Source: Dermanyssus gallinae (taxonomy: Eukaryota > Arthropoda > Arachnida > Mesostigmata > Dermanyssidae). Taken from it: a stretch of DNA of 64,000 bases. The stretch lies in assembly GCA_003439945.1 (NCBI GenBank), contig QVRM01002283.1:1-64000 (forward strand), in the 5' to 3' direction. The notes under the pieces are model-generated. The model was not told where the DNA came from and did no database searches. It was given only the letters and a program-made list of their open reading frames with translations. The position numbers and the translations under genes are program-made. Each line of letters opens with the position of its first letter. Position 1 is the stretch's first letter. Positions 10,601 to 21,924 of this stretch are shown here, piece after piece.

Positions 10601-13600
10601 TATGCGTCGCCAACCAGTGGCGATCAGAGACTACGCAGAGGACTCTAGCGGCTCTTGTAGCCCAGTCGTCACGAGGCGGCCTTTTAGAGCTTTGCCGGGC
10701 AGACAGGCCGCAAGCAGGTCGGCAGCCAGTAAGTGTGAGTGAAGCCCTCTACCGGCCCCGGCCCTGGCGAAACAAATGTCTTTCAGGGTCAGGGTCGGAA
10801 AGGGCCGGACCCGGGCCGACACAGTGCAGAGCCTACGAGTGTCTGGCCAATGTCACACAAGTGAAGTCGGCCGTTAGCGTCTTCATTAGAAGTAATGACG
10901 GCGACGTCATTATCAGACTACGGAGCATCACCCAGGACCTCGGGGCTCAGTTGGCTGACGACATCAGCAAGGCAATTGGCCACAGACTCACAGTAAGTCG
11001 GTTCCTATAGTGGCTAGTGACCCACGTCAAGGCCGCACTACGAGCCGCTAGCATAGGCTGCTAAAGGTGACGCCCCCTACTGCCCGATGGCTTTAGGCTC
11101 GGCGATTCACCCTGAGCAGGTGCACGCCCGAAGTCTGGGAAAACTATCCGCGTGCTTCAACTGCCGGAGGCCCTGCCACAAGGCTGCTATATGCACGGCA
11201 CCTAAGGTGGTCGCCCGCCTCTGTCGTCGATGCGGATTGCCAGACCATGCGGCGGCTGCGTGTAAAGCCGAGACGATGTATTGTATTGTGTGCGAGGTCT
11301 TGGGCCACAGTATGGTCGACAGAATGGCCTGCCAGTCACACTGCACACAGCTACAAGAATCACGAAAGCGGAGCTAGCTTATCCCACCTGGCTAGTCAAA
11401 AACATGTGTCACGGCGCAGCCTAGACCTGACGCCCTACCAGAAGCATCCAGACCCGCTGAACCGGCGTTGGACCGAGGGCGGCGACTATTTTGCCGTAGG
11501 ACCCTCGCGCCGATGGAGGACAGGGAAAAGGTAGGCAACGCCCCCCAGGTTGAAGCTCCTCAGGAAGAATAATGATCAGGTTTCTCCAGGTGAACCCCAA
11601 TCGGCGCCGGGCGGCCCACGACCTACTGGGTGCATACAACACACAGCACCAGGTGGTCCATTGCCTCATATCAAAATGTATACAACTCTTGTTTTACACA
11701 ATAACATGTACACTGCTCCGCAAGACGTGGCCTCTCTCTCACCGATTGGGGTCATGCTGAAGGCTTCAGGTGGGCGTACCACGTTATAATATCATTGTAT
11801 AACCAGTTACCTTTTGCCTAATAAAACTCTGAAATGCCTGGAAGGATACCTGGATAGGTCGCAGCGCCACCGAAAAAGACGCGACTCTTCTTGGCTGGAT
11901 GTCCGAGCACAACATGACCCTGGCCAACCATGGCAATGTTTCTACGTTCCCGTGCCAATATCCAACATCATTCTTAGACCTCACCTTTGCGGACTCGACG
12001 GCTCTACGACGGATACAAGACTGGAAAGTCAGGAGAACGAGAAAACCCTAAGTGACCACCGCTATCTAACGTTTGAATTGATCTCGCCGATAGCGCATTG
12101 TCCCGATACGCGAAGGCGCACGTGGCAGATGCGATATATCAACAAAAAAGCTCTTCAGACATTCTTTAAAAACCGGTTCACTCGCTTGGCGGAAAGTCAA
12201 TTAGACGAGGGTACCCTGGCTACAATCCCGGCGGCTGCCTGCCGGGTGGCCAGGGGCCCAGTAAGACGTGACGGCACAAAAGCCCGGTCGGCAAGACCCT
12301 GGTGGAGCTCGGATTTACGTGCTATTGCTGGACGTGCAGTGCGTTCAACACCGCTAACTGGTCGACATCGGTGCGCTCGAGCAGAAGGGAATCCCCTCGT
12401 ACCTGCGGCGCACACCATCCTCTTACCTGAAGGAGCGCACACTCACGCAAGTGAAAATCCATCAAATTACGGCGGGGGTGCCGCAGGGCTCGATACTTGG
12501 CCCAGTTCTATGAAATGTGGCATACGATGGTGTTTTGCGCCTTAATGACTTGCCGGACGGGGTGGAGATAATCGCCTACGCGGATGATCTTGCAGTGGCG
12601 GCCACCGCTTGCACATGGAATATCCTGGAGGCCAGGGCAAACACGACTTTTGATCGAATAAGCAGATGGATGACTGAACATCACCTAGAGTGAGCACCAC
12701 AAAAAACAGAGGCCAGCAGGCGAACAGGACTTATGTCCCTGGAGCTCAACGGGCACGCTCTTACGCCGTCCCGCTACGTCAAGTACCTAGGGGTAACCTT
12801 GAACTCAGGTCTAACTGGCCTACCACACATCAGGCAGATAAAAAAAGACAAGAGTCTCGGTCAATCTGGCCCGTATACTACCCCGGGAGGAAGGGGTGTC
12901 CGATCACAAAAGGATGTGGCCATTCGGGTGAGCCGGGCGTACCGGACGGTCTCCACAGACGTCCTGCTTGTTCTAGCATGCCTGCTTCCATGGGACATGC
13001 TGGCGGAAGAGAGGAGTAGGCGGAGGTTAAACGGGGAGACATCGCGGACTGGGGCTCGAGAGGCCACACTCCATAAAAAAAATATTATAGAGCATGTGCG
13101 TGACGCACATGCTCTATAATATTTTTTTTAATTAAGGTTTATTTGTATAATTAATATATCTAGGTATCACAATCATATTAATAATATCGCGAATACAATA
13201 ATTGTTTTGTTTACATTATTTGTGTATAATAATGTTATTGCCTAAGTGTCAGTGACATCTCAACATCATAATGTCGTTGCCTCTAATAATAGATCAAAGT
13301 TTACGCGATTTTGTAAAAAGATTGACTGAACAAACCAATAAAGCAACTTATCTTTATCTTTTAAGGCTTGCTGTCTTTTATTGGGCCATCTAGTTACGTT
13401 GTAATAGAATCAAGTTTAGAGAATTATATTTAATGAGGTTTAATCGGTCCAGATCTTCGGTTGATGATCGTAAGACAGAAACAGTAAGTATTTATTTGCT
13501 GTCAAATGATATCTTTTGGATCAGGAAATTTTATGTACGTTAAGTATCAGTGAAATTGCTGTAAAACGGTCTTCTTTCTGTGGAATGAGTACAGTTACTA

Positions 13601-16600
13601 CGACGCATTTTTGGCCGAGAGTGATGCCGCATCTAGGCCGTTCGGTTTTCCGGGACACCAAAAGTTTGCATACTTTTCGGGACGAAACGGTGTTGAGTTG
13701 GAAACTCACCAGGTGTATACTGATACTGCAAGAGTCAACCAAATTTACGAAATTGAGGAGAGGCAGTTGAGTATTTTAAAAGCTGCTTTCTTTCAAAATG
13801 TTAGAAATTAGCTGTAATTGTGTTTACCGACTTCCGACTTGTACCTTTATTGCTGCTGACAGAATGAACGTTTTGCACTTATCAGATCTTTATTATTTAA
13901 CTACTGTTAATATCCTGTTGGTTTCGATAGATCAGTCAGCTTAAGATATCAACCGGTGTTGTGTATGACACACATTTAGGTCGCATGGTTTATAAAATGG
14001 CTAGATGTAAATATAATTAACATGGTTGTATCTTGTATGTTTAATCTTTAGTTCACTCCAATGGTACGGTGCTTGATGCAATAAACTAGAGGGCACAAGT
14101 AAGTGATTTACAAACAGAAACAGAGCACACTTAAAATTGTTCTGAATAAAACTAACCAGCAATTGTTACGAACTAATGCGGAACGAGAACAAATATATAT
14201 CGAGAATAATATAATACTCCGTCGTATTTATTTCTCAATACTGGTCTTGCTCGCGTGGGTGGAGCTCACATTCGTTCTCACTACACCGACGACGGTGTCT
14301 GTTACTCAATGATATATATATATATATTAATATATATTATATATAATGTCACACACAGTTACTAATGCGCGGCCGTCCTGAATACGCTGATTCACACCTA
14401 GCCTACCTGCGCACTTATCTATATCACGGCACCGTAACGGGCCGGCTCTGACTCACCCCTTGTTGGCGGCTCTGCGGCGTAGCGTGCTGCTTACCCTCGG
14501 ACGCCGCCGGCGGTGGATCGACTCGTGCGTGCAGAGCGTGCACCGCAGAGAAAAGAGAGAAAGCTAAGACGGCCGCAGCCGTTTATATGCCGTAGTCGAT
14601 CGACCTCCACCTGGCGGCAGTCCGCACTACTACAATAACGTCAGCTACAATGCGCCCTCTATATCTCCAGTACAATTATTGTCTGCTCTACCTGTGTAGC
14701 GCTATAACTGTGTTCCGTCTATTCAAATTGTGTGGCGCTCTCTGTCTGTTCAAATTGTATGGCGCGCTCTGTCTGTTCAAATTGTATGGCGCGCTCTGTC
14801 CATCTGTGACATCCTCCCCCTTTTGAGGGACGAAGTCACCTCAAAAGATTCTGGCATGGGGGCTCAACAATCATCACTAATCATACCCTATTTGTGGCTC
14901 TATGTTACGTCGCGTGCCGGCTCACAGCAACCTCGCGAGCCGTCCCGCTGGTCGGTTGACGAATTTTCCCTCGCCGAGATGGACCCGATACGCGCGCGGC
15001 ACTCCGTCTCTCCCCTGCAGGGCCTCTTCGATGAGTCCGAGTCGCCAAAATGCCCGCGGCAGCGCTTCGTCTTCCAGCAAGACGACGTCGCCCTTCTTCA
15101 GCACGTCGTTCCGCGTCCCCCTGCGCCGTAGAGCCGTTCGCAACACGAGCATGTACTCGCTCCGCCACCGCTTCCAGAACGAATTCAGCAACTTTTCTTG
15201 GTGCCTCCAGATCTTCGCGAGTCCGCCTGGATGATTGCCCAGCGACGTCAGTTTGTCGGCTGGCAACACCATCGGTACCTTTGGCGTGAGGAAATGACTT
15301 GGGGCCAAAGCTCGCGGCTCGTCGGGCCGGCCGGGAACTCTTGTGATGGGCCGTTGATTGATTATCGCGGCCACCTCGTACATTATTGTTATCAGGTTCA
15401 TGAGCTTCAGCTTGCTCTTCTTAAGTGTCTTCCGCAAGCAGCTTTTCACCACTCCCACCATGCGCTCGAAGAAGCCTCCCCACCAGGGGGCCCGTGGGAC
15501 GTTAAAGTCCCAAGAGACTCCCCCGTGGCCCAGGTAATTCTGCACCGCTTCGTTTCGAAACGCCGTGGTGAGGGCTACTAGGCATCTGCTTGCCTTCTGG
15601 AATGTTGATGCGTTGTCTGAGATGAATTTGTCGGGCAGCCCGCGTTGTGCCGTAAATCTCTTAATGGCCGCTAGGCACGCCTCTGCCGTGAGATCTTCCA
15701 CCACCTCCAGGTGGATTGCTCGTACTACTGCGCAGGTGAAGATGGCCACCCAGATCTTCCTTTCCTCGCCTCTGTCTCCACGCACCACGAGCGGGCCGAA
15801 GTAATCGATACCGGTTGTCTTGAATGGGCGAAACGAACTCTCGATTCTTGACGCTGGTAGCGGTGCCTCCTCCACCGTAGCGATTCTCGCTCGCTCTCTT
15901 GCGCACGCCGTGCAGTTGTAGATCGTTGTCTTTACTAGTTGCCTCATTCTGATGATCCAATAGTTTTCTCTTAGCTCGTTCATCGTCGCTTCGACTTTCA
16001 TGTGGCTCACCCTGCTCTCGTGGGCATGTGCGATAATCAACCGCGTGAGTGGGTCGTCCTGCAGCAGTATCGGGTGGCGGGTCTCGAATGGCTCTTCTGC
16101 CAACTGCAGCCGACCGCCGACCCGCAGCAACCCCTTCTCATCGATGAACGGCTTGAACTCTGCGATCTTCGGATCGTCGGGTGTTTCGCTCTTGGCGAGG
16201 CTCGCTATAGTCTCCCCCAAGCAGCGTTGCTGGGCTTGCCGAATGAGACGCTGCTTCGCCTCGGCGAGCTCTCGCGCTGCTAGTGGGCCTGTTGCAGACT
16301 TGTCGCCCTTGAAGCGCTGTACCGCTCTTGCCAGTGTCGCGGCCACCCTGACAAGACGCTGCAAGCTTGAAAACTTAGCCGGATCGATGATTGGAGGCTG
16401 GTCGACTGCCAGCAAGGCCCGAACCTCAGGAAGCTCTTCATACACTGCCGAACTTGGCTTGAATACGGGATATCGTGCAGCTGGACCAGTCAGGAAGCCC
16501 GGACCCTGTAACCATAAGTTGCTTGCCTTGAGCTTATTAATGCTCATACCGCGCGAGGGTAGGTCGGCTGGGTTCTGCTCCCCCGGGCAATGATGCCACT

Positions 16601-19600
16601 GCCGCACCTCCGTATGTTCCAGTATCTCCAATAATCGATTTCTCACAAATACTCCCCACCTATGTGGTGCGGCCGAGTATATCCAATGCAATACTACCTG
16701 CGCGTCCGACCAATAAAACATTTTGGCGTCGCCAAGCTCTAATTGCTCTCGTACCTTTCTTGCCAGTCTGACCGCCAATACGGCTGCCATCAGCTCTTTC
16801 TTTGGTATTGTTAACCCTTCGATTTGCTGCAATGGGACTAGTTTGGCCTTGGCCGCGACCAAGCCAATTGAACTCGTACCTTGGGCGTCGGTGACCTTCG
16901 CGTATATTACGGCAGCATACGCTCTGTCGCTCGCGTCGGCGAATGCGTGTACTTCGATCGCAGCTCCGCGCCTGAGCCCCAGATCTCTCTTCACCTCGAA
17001 GCCCGCCAACTCCTTCACTTCGTCCACCCAGGCCAACCACCGCCGCGCCAACTCCGCCGGCAGTGCCTCTCCGAGCGGTCGCTTGGTCTGGTGGGCTTCC
17101 TGGAGAATGCACTTCAGCTTTGTCGTGAACGGCGCGATTAGGCCCTGGGGGTCGTAGAGTCGTGCGCAGGCGCCCATAAGCGTGCGCAAGGTGGGGGGAG
17201 CCGAATTCGCGAACTCCAACATCCCGTCCGGCTGGAACGTGAGTGTATCGGCCTCCTGGTTCCATCCCACACCCAGCACCTTTTCGACACCTGCCGGACG
17301 GAGCAGCGTGCCCTCGGACGGGGGGGTCGGTGTGCACGGTTTCCCTCACGTCGCCGAACTGGTCCCGCAACGCCCGGCAATTGGACTTGAATTTCTTCAA
17401 TAGCATGCCCGCGTCACCCAGTATTTCGACCACCGCGTGCCACAACCGCTCCGCCTCGCCCGAGGACTCCGCGCCCGTCAGCATGTCGTCCATGTACAGG
17501 TCGTGGAGGATACTCCTGCACGCGTCGGGGTGACTGGCTGCGTATTTCTCTGCGTGAGCCCTGATGACGGCGATGGTATTATGCTGGCTGTCCTTGACGC
17601 CGAACGAGGTCGAGGTCATCCTATAAATCGACCGCCCTGTCAATTCTTGTTCATCTTTGAACCATAGGAAGCACAACAAATGTCTATCGTCTGGGTGGAC
17701 ACGGACCATCAGGTAAGCTTTGCTGATGTCCGCGACCCATGCGACTCTATGCCGTCGAAATTTTGTCAACATAGACATCGGACACGGCAATAAATTCGGC
17801 GTGTCTTCGATGCAATCGTTGAGTGATAATTGACCTCTGGCCGCAGCCGACGCATTGAACACGGGGCGAACCCTATACGACAGTTTGCTAGGCTGTACAA
17901 CAGGAAAATGCGGCATGATATATTTCGGTGACTCACCGGGTGGAAGAGGTTCCGCAAAATCTTGATCGATGAACGTGCGGATTTCTCGTACGTAGTCCGC
18001 CCTCAACTCCGAGTCTCGTCGCAGTCTCTTCGCCAATGCCTCTAGTTGTTTTTCTGATGATTTTTCGTTGCTGCTGATCATGGATACGTTGGGCTTAAGA
18101 TTAAGCCGTACTTGGTAGCGTCCGTCGGTGGCCCGCTCCACCTTCGACAAGAAGTATTCTGCCACCACCTGTGGGCTTTTCTCTTGTAGTTCGTCCGGGT
18201 GTATGCCGATAGACTCGAGTGACCAAAACTTGTCTAGTTCGGTGGCCGCCGCCGCGACGGTTGCTTCCGCTCTTATTTCCCCAGTCGCCTCCGAAGCCAG
18301 GACGAGCCCGAAGCGAGTCTCGAGGCCGACGGTCCGGGTGTCGAGGCGCCGTGGTCCGCCCTCCATGACGCTAAACGAGTTGCTTGCGTCTAGCAGCAAA
18401 TCAACGGCCGCCGGACCGCCGGCTCGCTCCGCAAGCTGGTGTCCGTACCTAGCCCGGAGCCTTGGCGACGGGGTGGGCAAGTGGGCCGCTGTGATCTCTT
18501 CCACTACCCTCGCGGTAAGCGTTACTGGCTCGCCGTTACGCGGCACCAACTGCAGCTGTACGATAGGCAATCTCTTGGCTTGCTGAGGTTTTCTGCCGCC
18601 GAGAATGCAGATAAGTGAACTCGTTGCCGATGGTCTTCGCCTGCAGGGAATCCGCGAGACGGCGTGTAACGAAAGTTCGCTGTGAGCCGCTATCTAACAA
18701 AAATCTGGCGACGACACGTTTACCCTTATTATTTATAACGTCTACATGCCCCGTGGGCAACAATGGATTTGTACAGCCTAACGGTGATACAATGTTGCTC
18801 GCTACAGCTTGTGTACACATCACGGGTGCATGCGGACCCTTACAATGCTTACATGTGATCTTACTCGTACATGCGCGGACCCAATGTCCCGCCATCAAAC
18901 ACCTACGGCACACCTTGGCCTCCGCCACTCTATTGCGCTTCTCGTTCATTGACATCGAAGTCATACACATGCTCGAATTATGCTTGCCACCGCAAAACAA
19001 ACAGCTAACTGACTGTCGCATATTATTATTGCATGGTGTGTAATTGTTAGCCGCGTGGCCTTCTCGTTTGTTATTATAATTGCTATTGCCGTTACCAGTG
19101 TTATTGGTGTTAGTGTTGCGGTTATTACCGGATCGCGGTTCCACGTGCGTCTGGTATACTTGTGCTGAGTCATTCCGCGAGGCTTCCCTCGCCGGCCTCG
19201 GACTACTCGACCACGGCCGCGGCGTGGTACCCGACCCTGGCTTGCTATCTCTCTGTGTTAATGATTTTTGTTTTTCTCGCGACGTCACCTCGATCGAGAG
19301 GAAGTGTATCAAGTCCTGAAACTGTTGACCAAACTCCTCTGATATGGTGTCAGTAGCTCGGACACGCAACACGGGTTTCACGGTGAAATCGCGAGCACCG
19401 TTGTCCTTAGCGGCCTCCACCGAAGCAATATATCTCAACATCAGTGGCTCCGGCAGCGTTCCCTGCTGACTGGCTTTCCTCTTTCCCTTCTTCTTCTTCT
19501 GCTGCAGCCCTGCTTGTTCTAGCGCTGGTGCTGCCCTGAGTATGACCACTACGGCTGTCTCTGACGCTTTCCCGCGTTCTCTTCAGTCTTCAGTTCCCGC

Positions 19601-21887
19601 CATATCGGTTCCCATTGAAGCTATTCCCATTTTATCTTTTCCGCTTTTATCTGTCCTTATCATTGTTCTTCTGCGCCCAGGGAAGGGGCTTCGTCCTTTC
19701 TTCGCTTTTGCGTTCGATATCATCAGATGCTACCGTTCTGCTTTTGCCCGGCCTGTCTTCTTCGCCCCCCGCAAAACAATAGTATATAACACGGCGCCAT
19801 AACATTTCTCATTGAATTGTAATGCGCGCAATGCCGCTACGGAGCTATTCACCTGATCTAATAATTCACGCAGCGCTATGTGGTCTACGCGACCCACCCT
19901 AGGCATGTCTAACAATTTTTGATATACGTCACCCACTATAGTCTTAACGCAACCATACCTGTTCATAAGGTAGTTAAGCACGTAAGCGTAGTTGTCGGCG
20001 TCTAGCGGTATCTCGGCGACGGCTCTCGCTGCCTCGCCTTCGAGTAGGTCACGCAATATCTTGTGTCGCTGCAGATCGGACAACCCTTCTTCTTCGTCAA
20101 CCAATGTTCTAAATTCTTCGATGAACACTGGGAACTGGTGTCGGTGACCACAAAATCTTCGTAGCTTCGGCGCCGGCAATTGTGCGCCGCCCGAGCTGCC
20201 GGCTTCTTGTAACGACACTAGCCGATTCAAAATCGCCTCGATCCCCTCTTGCGCCGCCGCGCCGGTATTCACTGGTACTCTGCCGGCCGCCTCACGCTGC
20301 AATTCTAGGAACGACGCCATTGCATCGGCCAGCGCGCGGGCGTCCGAGGGCTTCACATCACGCTCAGCACCGCCCGGGTCGCCTTGGTTCCTGTAGGCAG
20401 CTAATACCTGCTTAATCTGATCTAACATATCTGCATATGCCTCACAACGTGCCAATTGCTCGTCTAGGACTTCCTCATTAGTAGTACCTACCGACAATGC
20501 ACATAGCTTATCGTCTAGCTCGGTTAGCTTCTTCTCTAGACGCTCCAGCTTTAATTGCCACGTGGCCACTCGCTGGTCGTCGGCCACAGACTTCGCCGGT
20601 GGAGCTTGTCCTTCAGGCGAAAATGTTAGCACCGTGTTGCGTAGGGCGGAAACGCTGGCACGCGCAGCCTTCCTAACGGCTTTAAGGTACTCTACGGAGT
20701 CTGCCATAGTGGCCTGTCTCTTCCGCAATTAGTGTAACGGCACAATCACCAGCCCCACGTTGGGCGCCAAATATGTTACGAACTAATGCGGAACGAGAAC
20801 AAATATATATCGAGAATAATATAATACTCCGTCGTATTTATTTCTCAATACTGGTCTTGCTCGCGTGGGTGGAGCTCACATTCGTTCTCACTACACCGAC
20901 GACGGTGTCTGTTACTCAATGATATATATATATATATATATTAATATATATTATATATAATGTCACACACAATTACTAATGCGCGGCCGTCCTGAATACG
21001 CTGATTCACACCTAGCCTACCTGCGCACTTATCTATATCACGGCACCGTAACGGGCCGGCTCTGACTCACCCCTTGTTGGCGGCTCTGCGGCGTAGCGTG
21101 CTGCTTACCCTCGGACGCCGCCGGCGGTGGATCGACTCGTGCGTGCAGAGCGTGCATCGCAGAGAAAAGAGAGAAAGCTAAGACGGCCGCAGCCGTTTAT
21201 ATGCCGTAGTCGATCGACCTCCACCTGGCGGCAGTCCGCACTACTACAATAACGTCAGCTACAATGCGCCCTCTATATCTCCAGTACAATTATTGTCTGC
21301 TCTACCTGTGTAGCGCTATAACTGTGTTCCGTCTGTTCAAATTGTGTGGCGCTCTCTGTCTGTTCAAATTGTATGGCGCGCTCTGTCTGTTCAAATTGTA
21401 TGGCGCGCTCTGTCCATCTGTGACAGCAATAGCCATAGTGGACACATGCAAATATTTATCCTGCTCCCTTATTTTATGGCGAATAATTTATTTGCCATGA
21501 AATAAGGCCATAAAATTGTATAGTACAAAGAATCGAGAACATATGAGATCTCGATTCCTTGTACTATACAAAACGATATACGGTAATAAAGGTGCCTGTT
21601 ACCGACTTACTGTAGAGTGAGGACAATTTGACTGTATACCTTTTTTTGGCTGACCCTTAGCCAAGATTCAACGTCCACGAAACTGCTTTTTGCATTGCTT
21701 CATAAACGACCTTCATAAACACAAATGTGCAACGGTGGAGCTTGAAACCGCGCACTCTTATGTCTCCTCCGGTCGCGAAGCACAGGTGAAGGCACCACGC
21801 CACCGGGCGCCCCCTATACCCTGCGTCACGGTGACCGCCCTGTTGCCAATATGTTAGCAGACGACTATGGCACTAGATTATAATATA

Positions 21888-21924
<37 letters not shown>

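Larger units (their letters stand above)
9200..13074 (+). mobile_element. R1-like non-LTR retrotransposon, degenerate, with internal deletions
   Basis: Base composition turns GC-rich near 9200. A CCHC ORF1 and an R1-type ORF2 follow on the + strand, and the element stops abruptly at 13074 where a long palindrome begins. The 5' border is only estimated. The coding content is broken by frameshifts and by at least one deletion in the endonuclease region (around 11700-11860) and a larger loss between endonuclease and reverse transcriptase (about 12330-12440). It sits in intron 2 of the CD36-type gene, on the same strand, and not in ribosomal DNA. Confidence 0.75.
14164..21425 (-). mobile_element. 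BEL/Pao LTR retrotransposon, nearly full length, recent insertion
   Basis: The element is 7262 bp, read on the - strand, bounded by LTRs of 648 and 652 bp that begin TG and end CA, and flanked by a GCAAT duplication. By eye the two LTRs differ at three transitions and by four bases in an AT run, so the insertion is young. Internally, in - strand order, it has a tRNA-Lys-type primer site, Gag with a DUF1759-like region, CCHC knuckles, an aspartic protease, a reverse transcriptase with YMDD, RNase H, integrase with D-D-E, and a polypurine tract. That order is the BEL/Pao order. Frame breaks lie in Gag/protease and before RNase H. It sits in intron 4, antisense to the CD36-type gene. Confidence 0.93.

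Noticed and set aside
13713..13765. Earlier donor CAG|GTGTAT for exon 3
   Set aside because: Using it would remove the conserved-looking VYT...IYEIEER block and would not match the phase of exon 4.
14074..14076. TGA as a selenocysteine codon
   Set aside because: The CD36 family has no known selenoprotein at this position, and the 3' UTR needed for a SECIS element is not available. Mutation, error or read-through are simpler.
14725..14800. Short tandem repeats as a CRISPR array
   Set aside because: The units are directly adjacent without spacers, lie in both LTRs, and the DNA is eukaryotic.
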